Shown: piece by piece, positions 9,301 through 15,697 of the stretch
Layout: every line of letters begins with the position of its first letter
Position numbering within the stretch: the stretch's first letter is position 1
Origin: SM23-62 sp964575235
GTDB lineage: Bacteria; Bacteroidota; Bacteroidia; Bacteroidales; SM23-62
Assembly: GCA_964575235.1 (NCBI GenBank)
Contig: CAZNQG010000005.1
Coordinates: 1 to 57,797 of the forward strand
Direction: 5' to 3'
Length of the DNA: 57,797 bases
Made by a program: the position numbers and the translations under genes
Notes under the pieces: generated by a model
Databases searched by the model: none
What the model was told of the DNA's origin: nothing
The model's input: the letters and a program-made list of their open reading frames with translations, nothing else

Positions 9301-10244
9301 CTCCCGTCCGGGAAGAGGAAATATTCCAGCGTGCCGGTTCCCCCGATGGCATCCACCGAAATGGCCCCGTTGGCATCCCCGTTGCAGGTAATGGGCGTGA
9401 AGGTCTGCTTGGTGATCTGGATCTGCGGCGGATCGGTAAAAGTGAAGGTTTCCGCGGTGACGGTGCACCCGTTCCCATCCTCGATCTCTACAGAATAGCT
9501 TCCCGGTCCCACCCCCGAAAACTCCCCGTCGCCGTTGCTTACCGAACCATTGGGCCAGAGGGTGTACGTCAGGGGCGCCGTTCCCCCGCTGGCATCCACC
9601 GAAATGGTGGCATCGTCGTATCCGTAGCATGTGATCGGGGTAGAGGATGTATCGTCGATGGAGATGGCCGTGGGTTCATCGATGACAACCGGGTTACCGG
9701 CGTAGAATTTGCTGCATCCCTGGTCGTCCTGCGCCTTTACGTAATAATTGCCCGGCGACAGGTCCGGGAAGGTGTTGGAGGACTGCCAGGTGTTCCCGCT
9801 GTCGATGGAATATTCCATAGAACGTGAACCGGAGCTGGCCGAAACAAAAATCAAACCATCATTCGCACCGTTGCAGTTCACATCATAATTCAAAAGGAGC
9901 CCGAAATTTATATTGGGACCGTTGGGCACCGACACGCCCTGCTGCCCGAATTCGGGTCCGGGTCCCGATCCCCAGACATGGACGGTATAATAATCGGCGG
10001 TGAGCCCGCTGAGCGTGGGACCCGTTTCACCCGGGATGGTGTCACCGAGATTGTTGAACCAGACATAGGTAAAGGGGGCGGTACCGGGGGTTACATTGGT
10101 CACCGTAATGCTCCCGTCGCTGCCGTTGAAGCATGTCACCGGTGTTACAGAGGTGGTGATGTCAAGGATGACGGGTGCTCCACCTGCGCTAAAGGTTAGC
10201 AGGCTGAGGACCAGCGCAAAGGTTATTTTTACCGCGTGCTTCAT
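3354..10244 (-). CDS. Giant SprB-repeat adhesin with type IX C-terminal sorting domain
   Basis: Secreted surface protein of 2296 residues. Start M at 10244 gives a signal peptide (MKHAVKITFALVLSLLTFSAGG). About 25 SprB repeats follow, each about 82 residues (246 bp), with the pattern TCNG-x-NG-x-I ... GGTxPYxYxL ... GxYxVxVxDxxGC ... ExPxI. Two Ig/PKD-like domains come next (around residues 2030-2200). The last ~90 residues are a gliding-type sorting domain (FTPNGDGVND ... VKVFDRWGK ... WDGKYKGKDLPIGTYYYVIDL). Proteins of this kind are exported by the type IX system and act in gliding or surface attachment. Repeats 5-13 show a higher-order period of three. Repeat 23 lacks its first Cys and repeat 24 its second. 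The stop is one base from the porP start. Confidence 0.92.
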   Translation of the reverse strand: MKHAVKITFALVLSLLTFSAGGAPVILDITTSVTPVTCFNGSDGSITVTNVTPGTAPFTYVWFNNLGDTIPGETGPTLSGLTADYYTVHVWGSGPGPEFGQQGVSVPNGPNINFGLLLNYDVNCNGANDGLIFVSASSGSRSMEYSIDSGNTWQSSNTFPDLSPGNYYVKAQDDQGCSKFYAGNPVVIDEPTAISIDDTSSTPITCYGYDDATISVDASGGTAPLTYTLWPNGSVSNGDGEFSGVGPGSYSVEIEDGNGCTVTAETFTFTDPPQIQITKQTFTPITCNGDANGAISVDAIGGTGTLEYFLFPDGSVSNGDGEFSPLGPDTYYVRVEDDNGCFSNTNNFVLDDPSTIYVDTEDTTSITCYGKNDGKIEVTGAGGTPPYTYTLNPDAISNGTGLFEGIDPGLNYSVSVTDANGCPPDVSSSWDFTEPPAVTLSATDTNDVTCNGYTDGDLTVSAGGGSGSYTYTLSPGSVVQVNDGYFDNLAPDTYQVSVKDSKGCAGPTVTDLVVGDPPPITIDDTTVNDILCFGETNGEILVTASGGTGALAYTLDPGGIPSGTGNYTGLGANIYSVSVTDANSCPGDTAKNLVLNEPPVLGIASPQDTTSISCNGANDGRIQIEGTGGTPPYDYTLYKTPATYVDNNASGDFPDLAPSTPEKYYVTVTDVNNCTPVNSDSWEFTEPAAITLVGVDTIDVTCNGAGNGSLTVSASGGTPPYTYTLNPGAVSQSSPTFSGLSGGTYSVSVTDSRSCPGATVNDLVINDPAPISITFASKINITCNGDADGQIVILANGGTSPLKYILKDPVSPVDSNYTGTFSPLGGGTYSVDVTDTNRCGPANSGNLNLVNPLPITITKQDTTPITCNGDNNGKITITASGGTGTLSYTLTPGPVTQPSGLFTDITPGLGYRVTVTDANACPADTSDSWDFVEPDVITITPLDTSDVTCAGAGNGSLSVSAGGGTAPYTYTLTPGSVSQSSGDFNNLSGNTYSVSVTDSRSCPPASVGDMVVNEPSPIAISDIDTNDITCNGLNDGSIVVTAGGGTGTLYYTLTPGPINNTDGNFTNLAGNTYKLSITDDNGCGPVKDSGLVVIDPPAITIDKEDTAGITCNGSANAYIDIDASGGTGTLTYILKNPADVDTNDTGLFTDLGPGTYTVEVDDENACGPVTSNPFIFNDPPAIDVTVDGSSSKTLACYGDSTGTLNITVTGGFAPYTYAWTGPGGFTSTSKNISGLKAGDYNLTVTDSKGCNRIYAPLDSITGPDEFTMSVAINNITCFGDGDGSATITASGGTPPYEYSRLPLIWQGSNVFSPLNPGIYNFKTRDANSCEISQTDTVTQPLEIKITNETTDNSGQLCHGDSNGIITITATGGMAPLEYSIDTGKTYFLNNTFTGLGGGDYQIYVRDANGCTVVGGKPKIQNPPLLYISLYAQQDITTCFTSAEGQIVIEGGGGSPPLDYILDAADTNQTGIFSSVTQGTHDLRILDTKGCTADTSVVINSPPPITVSTIITDVTTCYEDSTGVVGIVATGGTGSVKGYIFLGDTTFSADTVYYDSLPGGSYDFTVIDSLGCEVYPSAVVNAPDSIGYDSLIVLQVTCFGDTDGEIRAYGAGGTPPYYYVLNPGADTNFTGVYTGLVPGDYTLTIGDKQGCRPYVSGTLSVIEPPQLVFDSSSVTTISCQGSGDGIISIFASGGTPPYSYSVDTGASYDTASVTGSLGPATYILMVRDASGCLAAGDTVTLADPPGLSLGPSTVTDVSTCAGDSNGIISVSASGGTGALEYSIDSLAWQGSGSFAGLPAGIYTVKVRDARGCTSGFPPDTVGEPPPISATISSSTALIPDPGSIVISASGGTPPLEYSIDSGASYSSDTLYLVPSEIYYVFIRDANGCIYEDVVYVSATPPLEVNVSSTSLNCYFDANGSISLSPVNGIGTMSYSIDGGASTQPTGDFTGLSGGDYFVEVRDSQRVFRDTVVLTEPPPYDVTASVTPATCSRNSFDGAVSLTVSGATPPYTFLWSNDSTSEDISGLEEGTFRVSITDQNGCQYTDSFEITAYVSLRADAGPDTTVCYGETVTLNGSGGDEFTWSPEEGLDRIDVADPTTVVTDSVSYILFTRDQSSGCTDRDTVTLKVHPDRGISAGQDTTIAPGQTITLVAAGGTFTSYLWEPSEGLDNPNSQSTTATVSSEIGYSVTGTTEFGCQETDSMRIYIATGLKIYSGFTPNGDGVNDVWEIDDIVYYPNATVKVFDRWGKTVFSSVGYADEQRWDGKYKGKDLPIGTYYYVIDLKDGSEPYRGPVTIVR

Positions 10245-10623
10245 CCGGCTACCAGGTAAGGGAATATAATCAGACTTCCCCATTGAATTATTCCAAAAAC
10301 TTCAAACAGGTTACCCGGGGGTTTTAAATTTATTGCAATAAACTGAAAATTACACATTTACAATCAGTGATAAAAGTTATCCATTATCGGTGATATTGAT
10401 CATCTTTTTTATCAACAACGGATATTACAGCTTAAAACCCTGTTGAATAGACATTTAATTGGGCAAATTGGTTGCAGGGAGGATGGATAAAACCTTGTTT
10501 TCAGGGTCCCAAAGGCTCATTTTCAATGATTAAAGTGCATACAACGGGCGGTTTTTTTAAGAACCTCCATGAAGGGTCGGACATTTTATATAGTTTTGTA
10601 TGCTGATCCGAAAAAGCAAAGGA
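10245..10623. other. AT-rich divergent intergenic region
   Basis: A 379-base region between the adhesin (-) and trpS (+), much richer in A+T than its surroundings. It holds the trpS -7 candidate at 10591-10598 and an imperfect palindrome pairing TGATAAAA with TTTTATCA around 10365-10415. I see no convincing TAnnTTTG box for the adhesin and no small gene. Confidence 0.5.
10591..10598 (+). promoter_or_regulatory. -7 box candidate for trpS
   Basis: TAGTTTTG matches TAnnTTTG, 25 bases before ATG 10624. No TTTG -33 box is visible at the right distance, so support is weak. Confidence 0.3.
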
Positions 10624-11613
10624 ATGGAAACGGTACTGAGCGGCATACGGTCAACGGGGAACCTCCACCTGGGCAATTACTACGGGGCGGTCACGAACTT
10701 CGTGAAGATGCAGGAGGATTACAACTGCTTCTTTTTCGTGGCGGACCTGCATTCGCTCACCACCTATCCCAAGCCGGAAGACCTGCACGCCAACGTAAAG
10801 CAGGTCCTGGCCGAGTACCTTGCCGCGGGAATAGACCCGGAACGTTCCACGCTTTACGTACAGAGCGATGTGCCCGAAATCTCCGAATTCTACCTGCTGC
10901 TCAACATGAACGCTTACGTGGGTGAGCTGGAACGCACGACCACCTTCAAGGAGAAGGTGCGGTCCCAGCCCGAAAACGTGAACGCGGGACTCCTGACCTA
11001 CCCGGTCCTGATGGCCGCGGACATCATCATCCACCGTTCCAACAAGGTCCCCGTCGGGAAAGACCAGGAACAGAACCTGGAAATGGCCCGCAAGTTTGCC
11101 AAGCGCTTCAACAACATGTACGGGGAGGAATACTTCCCCCTGCCCGAGCCCTTTAATTTCGGACGCGAACTGCTGAAGGTGCCCGGGCTCGACGGGACCG
11201 GGAAAATGGGCAAGACCGCCGGCAACGGGATCTTCCTGGTCGACGAACCCGAAGTGATCCGGAAGAAGGTCATGCGGGCCGTAACCGATGCGGGTCCCAC
11301 AAAGGAAAACCAGAAAATGTCCGAGCCCATCCAGAACCTGTTCACCCTGATGGAGATCGTTTCCTCGCCGGATGCAGTGGAGCATTTCAGGGAAGAGTAC
11401 CGGACCTGCCGTATACAATACGGGGATATGAAGAAACAGCTCGCCGAAGACATGATCAGGGTATGCAAGCCCTTGCGGGAGCGGATCAAGGAGATCCTGG
11501 CCGACGACAACTACATCAGCAAGGCAGCCACCATGGGCAGGGAAAAGGCCCGTGCCTCGGCCTCGAAAACCCTTAAGGATGTACGCGAGATCATCGGTTT
11601 CCGGCCGTTCTGA
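10624..11613 (+). CDS. trpS: Tryptophanyl-tRNA synthetase
   Basis: Cytoplasmic class I aminoacyl-tRNA synthetase that charges tRNA-Trp; 329 residues, the normal bacterial length. The start is chosen at 10624 (METVLSGIRSTGN), the standard Bacteroidota opening; an in-frame ATG at 10600 lies on the -7 candidate. The HIGH-type motif is HLGN (residues 15-18). The KMSKS-type loop reads KMGKT (194-198), with the preceding LDGTG typical of this clade. Family segments ADLHSLTT and SDVPEISEFYLLLN are present. The gene stands alone upstream of a repeat-filled 550-base spacer. Its last five codons and following bases are echoed 82 bases further on. Confidence 0.96.
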   Translation: METVLSGIRSTGNLHLGNYYGAVTNFVKMQEDYNCFFFVADLHSLTTYPKPEDLHANVKQVLAEYLAAGIDPERSTLYVQSDVPEISEFYLLLNMNAYVGELERTTTFKEKVRSQPENVNAGLLTYPVLMAADIIIHRSNKVPVGKDQEQNLEMARKFAKRFNNMYGEEYFPLPEPFNFGRELLKVPGLDGTGKMGKTAGNGIFLVDEPEVIRKKVMRAVTDAGPTKENQKMSEPIQNLFTLMEIVSSPDAVEHFREEYRTCRIQYGDMKKQLAEDMIRVCKPLRERIKEILADDNYISKAATMGREKARASASKTLKDVREIIGFRPF

Positions 11614-11713
11614 CCGGCGGGCATAAAGAAATCACCGGCGTCAGCCAGTTCCGATGCGCAGGCAGGCATTGTTCATCTGCTTCCGGCCGTTCTGAGTCCA
11701 GGGCATAAAAAAA
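11599..11713. repeat. Echo of the trpS 3' end
   Basis: The 15-mer TTCCGGCCGTTCTGA, which encodes the last trpS codons and stop (11599-11613), recurs at 11681-11695. Both copies are preceded by CATC and followed a few bases later by GGGCATAAA. Both flanks are otherwise diverged. This suggests an 82-bp duplication of the gene tail. Confidence 0.6.
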
Positions 11714-11732
11714 CCGGGTGTTGGACCCGGTT
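11707..11732 (-). terminator. Hairpin with terminator form on the minus strand
   Basis: A perfect 8-bp stem AACCGGGT/ACCCGGTT (11712-11719, 11725-11732) with a 5-base loop. On the minus strand it is followed by a T run (11713-11707). No minus-strand gene lies just upstream, so its client is unclear. Read on the plus strand it lacks the T run needed to end trpS transcription. Confidence 0.4.
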
Positions 11733-11861
11733 GCCCCAAAGTTTCCCTCGAGTATATGTTGGATGAACTGTCACTTACCTTAATGCAAACAGCGTGCCAA
11801 GTTTTGCACCCGGTTTAATTAAATGCGGGACCGTCCCGGATCCGGGCGGCATTCGGCCTCA

Positions 11862-11961
11862 NNNNNNNNNNNNNNNNNNNNNNNNNNNNNNNNNNNNNNN
11901 NNNNNNNNNNNNNNNNNNNNNNNNNNNNNNNNNNNNNNNNNNNNNNNNNNNNNNNNNNNNN
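11862..11961. other. Assembly gap (100 N)
   Basis: Exactly 100 unknown bases. The sequence on the left ends GCCTCA, the same as the end of each 48-bp unit on the right, so the gap most likely hides more copies of that tandem repeat. Confidence 0.95.
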
Positions 11962-12102
11962 CCGGGAGATAAAGAACGGCGGACAGCTTTTCCGGTTTAT
12001 GCAGCCTCACCGGGAGATAAAGAACGGCGGACAGCTTTTCCGGTTTATGCAGCCTCACCGGGAGCCCAAGAACGGCGGACAGCCTTTCCGGTTTATGGGC
12101 AG
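11962..12102. repeat. 48-bp tandem repeat, at least three copies
   Basis: Units start at 11962, 12010 and 12058. The first two are identical over 48 bases; the third differs after its first seven bases and at its end. Because 48 is a multiple of three, both strands stay open through the array (16-residue periodic peptides), but there is no start, domain or neighbour to suggest a real protein. Each unit can fold weakly (ATAAA...CGG against CCGGTTTAT). The array continues into the N gap and ends about 60 bases before gatC. Confidence 0.85.
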
Positions 12103-12164
12103 AAAGGCGAAGGGTTGCGGAATGGGTTAAGATTTGTAATTTTACGACACCGAAATACGGGGGA

Positions 12165-12455
12165 ATGAAGATAGACGACAGGATGATAGAAAAGATCGCG
12201 GGACTCGCACGCCTGGAATTCGGCAAGGAGGAAAAGGAGAAGATACGCCGGGATCTGGAACAGATCCTTAACTTCGTGGAGAAGCTCAAGGAACTGGACA
12301 CCCGGGACGTGGAACCCCTGGTCTGGCTGTCGGACCGCACCGGCGTGCTCAGGGAGGACCGCGAGACCACCTCCATTACCCATGAGGATGCGCTTTTGAA
12401 TGCACCCGGTAAAAGCGGGCGCTTCTTCAGTGTTCCCAAAGTCATCCGCAAATAA
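12165..12455 (+). CDS. gatC: Asp/Glu-tRNA(Asn/Gln) amidotransferase subunit C
   Basis: Small subunit of GatCAB, which converts misacylated Glu-tRNA(Gln) or Asp-tRNA(Asn) to the correct aminoacyl-tRNA in the cytoplasm. At 96 residues it has the usual size. Family features seen are the N-terminal KIAGLARLEF, the central helix LEQILNFVEKLKELDT, the segment DVEPL, and the C-terminal LLNAPGKSGRFFSVPKVI. gatA and gatB are not in the window. rbfA begins 8 bases after its stop, so the two are cotranscribed with the methyltransferase and permease genes. The upstream region is the 48-bp repeat array; only imperfect -7-like sequences are visible there. Confidence 0.95.
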   Translation: MKIDDRMIEKIAGLARLEFGKEEKEKIRRDLEQILNFVEKLKELDTRDVEPLVWLSDRTGVLREDRETTSITHEDALLNAPGKSGRFFSVPKVIRK

Positions 12456-12463
12456 TCCGAAAC

Positions 12464-12802
12464 ATGGCAACGACAAGGCAGAACAAGGTCTCCAGGCTGC
12501 TGCACAAGGAACTGGGGGATATATTCCAGCGGGAAGGCAACGGTATGTTCTCCGGTAAAATGGTCACGGTGACCCGGGTGAACATCACCCCCGACCTCCA
12601 GCAGGCCAGGATCTTTTTAAGCGTATACCCCTCCACCGAAAAGAAGGATTTCGAAAGGGTCCTCGGGGAGCACGGCGGACATGTCCGCCACGAACTGGGC
12701 AACCGTATCCGGTACCAGTTGCGCGCCGTACCCGAGCTTCATTTTTTCATGGACGATTCCCTGGATTACCTCGACAACATAGACAGACTGCTCAAGCAAT
12801 GA
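12464..12802 (+). CDS. rbfA: 30S ribosome-binding factor A
   Basis: KH-fold factor for maturation of the 16S rRNA 5' end and 30S subunit, active in cold adaptation; cytoplasmic. The 112 residues match the family. Seen are an N-terminal basic helix (RQNKVSRLLHKELGDIF), the strand VTVTRVNITPDLQQARIFLSVYP, and the C-terminal RIRYQLRAVPELHFFMDDSLDY ending in IDRLLKQ. The stop overlaps the ATG of the methyltransferase gene by four bases (ATGA), so translation is coupled. The order rbfA followed by an FtsX-type permease is common in Bacteroidota. Confidence 0.96.
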   Translation: MATTRQNKVSRLLHKELGDIFQREGNGMFSGKMVTVTRVNITPDLQQARIFLSVYPSTEKKDFERVLGEHGGHVRHELGNRIRYQLRAVPELHFFMDDSLDYLDNIDRLLKQ

Positions 12803-13608
12803 AATACGATCCCATCAAACGAGGCCTGGGCGAAGTATTCAACCGCACGCCTTTTTTGCGGAAACTTTTCTACCGCCTGCTGGACCTCCTGCTGCTGAGG
12901 GCCTGGCATATCAAGCGGGAACTCCGGAAGGCCAGAAAGCGGATCGGTCCCGCGGCAGAGGTACTGGACGCCGGATCCGGGTTCGGGCAGTACAGCTGGT
13001 ACATGTCCCGCCTGTCCCGACAATGGAAGATCAAGGGGGTGGACGTTAAGGAGGAACAGATCGGGGATTGCAACCGTTTCTTTGAAAAGATCGGGAAGGG
13101 TGAGCGGGTAGGTTTCGAAACCGGGGACCTGACCCGCCTGCATGAGGAAGGCCGCTACGACCTTGTCCTCTGCGTGGACGTTATGGAACACATCCTCGAG
13201 GATGTCGAGGTCTTTAAAAACTTTGTTTTTTCCATGAAGGACGGAGGGATCCTGCTGATCTCCACCCCTTCGGACCAGGGAGGATCGGATGTTCACGGCC
13301 AAGAGGAGGATTCCTTCATCGAGGAGCATGTGCGGGATGGATACAACATCGGTGAAATCGAGGAGAAACTCCGGTCGGCGGGTTTCTCGCAGGTATATCC
13401 CCGGTATTCCTACGGACGGCCCGGCAAGATCTCCTGGAGGCTGTCCATGAAATACCCCATCATCATGCTGAACGCAAGCCGACTGTTCTATGTCATCCTC
13501 CCCTTCTATTACCTGCTGACCTTTCCTTTCAGCTTGCTGCTGAATTTCATGGATGTCTCGCTGAAGCACCGGACCGGTACGGGACTGATCGTAAAAGCGA
13601 TAAAATGA
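12799..13608 (+). CDS. Class I SAM-dependent methyltransferase, possibly membrane-associated
   Basis: 269 residues with a Rossmann methyltransferase core. Motif I is VLDAGSGFGQ (about residues 54-63), an acidic residue closes strand 2 in KGVDVKEEQ, and motif IV is LVLCVDVMEHI (about 118-128). The last ~50 residues are strongly hydrophobic (FYVILPFYYLLTFPFSLLLN), suggesting one or two membrane-embedded helices, so the enzyme may act on a lipid or membrane-bound substrate. The substrate cannot be named from sequence. The gene overlaps both rbfA and the downstream permease gene by ATGA junctions. Confidence 0.8.
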   Translation: MKYDPIKRGLGEVFNRTPFLRKLFYRLLDLLLLRAWHIKRELRKARKRIGPAAEVLDAGSGFGQYSWYMSRLSRQWKIKGVDVKEEQIGDCNRFFEKIGKGERVGFETGDLTRLHEEGRYDLVLCVDVMEHILEDVEVFKNFVFSMKDGGILLISTPSDQGGSDVHGQEEDSFIEEHVRDGYNIGEIEEKLRSAGFSQVYPRYSYGRPGKISWRLSMKYPIIMLNASRLFYVILPFYYLLTFPFSLLLNFMDVSLKHRTGTGLIVKAIK

Positions 13609-14828
13609 ACCTGCCCTTTTACATAGCGAGAAGGTACCTGCTGGCGAAAAAATCCCACAACGCCATCAACATCATTTCGGGCATTTCCGTTGCCGGGGTG
13701 GCCGTCGGCACGATGGCCCTGATAGCGGTCCTTTCGGTATTCAACGGGTTCGACAGCATCATCAAATCGCTTTACAATTCCTTCGACCCGGAAATCAAGA
13801 TCACCATCGCGGAGGGGAAAACCTTCGATCCCGGGGCGTATCCCTTGGACCGGGTCCGGAACCATCCGGCCGTGGAATATTATTCCGAGGTGCTGGAGGA
13901 AAATGCCCTGCTGCGTTACGGCGACCGGCAGCACATCGCGACGGTGAAGGGGGTGGACGACCGCTTCCATCTCGTAAACGGGATCGACAGCATGATGGTG
14001 GACGGGCAGTACGCCCTGTGGGACGGGCAGAGGCCGAAAGCCGTCGTGGGACTGGGAGTGGCTTACCAGCTTGCCGTAGGGCTGAATTTCCTGAATCCCA
14101 TAAACATTTACATCATCCGCCGGCAGGGGAATGTCTCGATGAACCCGGATCGGGCCATCAACCGGAAATACATTTTCCCGTCGGGCATCTTCAGCATCGA
14201 GCAGGAGATCAATTCAAAATACCTGCTGGTCCCCCTCGAGTTTGCGCGGGACCTTCTCCAGTACGATACCGAAGTCAGCGCCATCGAGCTGAAGCTGCGG
14301 GATGACGTGGATAAAGCCCTGGCCCAGAAGGAAATCAGCGAGATCCTCGGGGAGGAGTTCAACGTTAAAAACCGGAACCAGCAGAACGAGCTTTTTTACC
14401 GCATCATGAAATCGGAGAAATGGGCCATTTTCTTTATCCTCACCTTCATCCTGATCATAGCCTCCTTCAACATCATCGGTTCGCTGACCATGCTGATCCT
14501 GGATAAGAAGGGGGACATCGACACCCTGGACAGCCTGGGCGCATCGACCCCCCTGATCAAGCGTATCTTCCTGATCGAAGGATGGATGATATCCATCCTG
14601 GGGGCCGTCATCGGACTGATCCTGGGCTCCCTGATATCCTGGCTGCAGGCCGAGTTCGGACTGATCAAGCTCAGCGGTTCGGGCAGTTTCATCATCGATG
14701 CCTACCCGGTGGTCTTCCAGCCCCTGGACGTGGTCAAGGTCTTTTTCACGGTCATCGGCATCGGGTTCCTGGCCGCCTGGATACCGGTACGCTACGTTGC
14801 CCGCCGATACCGCCTGGACCGGGTGTGA
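13605..14828 (+). CDS. FtsX/LolC-LolE family ABC permease
   Basis: 407-residue inner-membrane permease with the MacB/LolE arrangement: one N-terminal transmembrane helix (about residues 20-45, INIISGISVAGVAVGTMALI), a large periplasmic domain of about 220 residues, then three helices (about 270-290, 315-345, 370-392) carrying the FtsX domain. The opening FYIARRYLLAKKSHNAINIIS is that of LolC/E-type lipoprotein-release subunits. No LolD-like ATPase is beside it, which is usual for this gene in Bacteroidota, where it follows rbfA. A role in lipoprotein sorting is inferred from family resemblance only. Its stop is one base from the end of the convergent ung gene. Confidence 0.85.
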   Translation: MNLPFYIARRYLLAKKSHNAINIISGISVAGVAVGTMALIAVLSVFNGFDSIIKSLYNSFDPEIKITIAEGKTFDPGAYPLDRVRNHPAVEYYSEVLEENALLRYGDRQHIATVKGVDDRFHLVNGIDSMMVDGQYALWDGQRPKAVVGLGVAYQLAVGLNFLNPINIYIIRRQGNVSMNPDRAINRKYIFPSGIFSIEQEINSKYLLVPLEFARDLLQYDTEVSAIELKLRDDVDKALAQKEISEILGEEFNVKNRNQQNELFYRIMKSEKWAIFFILTFILIIASFNIIGSLTMLILDKKGDIDTLDSLGASTPLIKRIFLIEGWMISILGAVIGLILGSLISWLQAEFGLIKLSGSGSFIIDAYPVVFQPLDVVKVFFTVIGIGFLAAWIPVRYVARRYRLDRV

Positions 14829-14829
14829 A

Positions 14830-15510
14830 TTAACGGGTTTCCAGGCTCCAGTCCACCGGCTCCTTTCCGGCTGCTTCCAGGAGCTCGTTGGTTTTTGAAA
14901 AATGCCGGCATCCGAAAAATCCCGAGTGGGCGGAGAAAGGCGATGGATGGGCGGCTTTCAGGATATGGTGTTTTGAAGAATCGATCAGGTATTCCTTGGC
15001 CTGCGCGTAACGCCCCCAGAGTATGAATACCAGCCCTTCCTTCTCATCCGAAAGCTTCCGGATCACGGCATCGGTGAAATTTTCCCAGCCCCTGTTCTGG
15101 TGGGAACCCGCCTGGTTGGCACGGACCGTAAGGGTGGCGTTGAGCAGCAGCACCCCCCGGTCGGCCCAGGCCTCCAGGTTCCCGTGCGTGGGCATGGGGA
15201 TGCCCACATCGTTGTGCAGCTCGCGGAAGATGTTCACCAGTGACGGCGGGGAGGCGATCCCCTGGGGCACCGAAAAGCAAAGGCCGTGAGCCTGGCCTTT
15301 CCCGTGGTAAGGGTCCTGTCCCAGGATCACCGCCTTGACCTTTTCGAACGGGGTCCGGTCGAAAGCGGCAAAGATCCTGTTTCCCGGGGGATAGATTGTG
15401 TATGATTTTTTTTCCTCCACAAGGAAATTCTTAAGGTCTGCGAAATAAGGCTGGTTGAACTCCCCGATCAGGCGTTCCTTCCAGCTTTCATGGATCCTGG
15501 GATCGATCAT
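14830..15510 (-). CDS. ung: Uracil-DNA glycosylase
   Basis: Family 1 UDG that excises uracil from DNA at the start of base-excision repair. The start at 15510 gives MIDPRIHESWKERL and 226 residues, the normal size; the open frame continues upstream but without family similarity. The water-activating loop is GQDPYHG with Asp66, the uracil-recognition segment is LLLNATLTV, and the DNA-intercalation loop is HPSPFSAHSGFFG with His188. The gene is monocistronic. Its 3' end abuts the convergent permease gene and no hairpin terminator fits between them. Confidence 0.97.
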   Translation of the reverse strand: MIDPRIHESWKERLIGEFNQPYFADLKNFLVEEKKSYTIYPPGNRIFAAFDRTPFEKVKAVILGQDPYHGKGQAHGLCFSVPQGIASPPSLVNIFRELHNDVGIPMPTHGNLEAWADRGVLLLNATLTVRANQAGSHQNRGWENFTDAVIRKLSDEKEGLVFILWGRYAQAKEYLIDSSKHHILKAAHPSPFSAHSGFFGCRHFSKTNELLEAAGKEPVDWSLETR

Positions 15511-15697
15511 GGTTGCAGGGTAAGGGTGATTAAAAATACGAAAAACCGGTGACACATGCCGGGTTCCGGGATGCAGGCCCAACCGGTCCGCCCCGGAAAG
15601 ATATAAACAGCGAAATCTTGAAAACACGGGGTGTACGTTCATCAGCCGAAGGCATATTTTTTTTATACTTGGGCGAAATGGAGAAAACGAATCCGCC

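Noticed and set aside
10365..10415. Operator or attenuator before trpS
   Set aside because: Only an 8-bp AT-rich pairing with a long loop; expected by chance in such sequence, and no Trp-rich leader peptide is seen.
11962..12102. CRISPR array
   Set aside because: Units are contiguous 48-mers with no unique spacers and no cas genes nearby.
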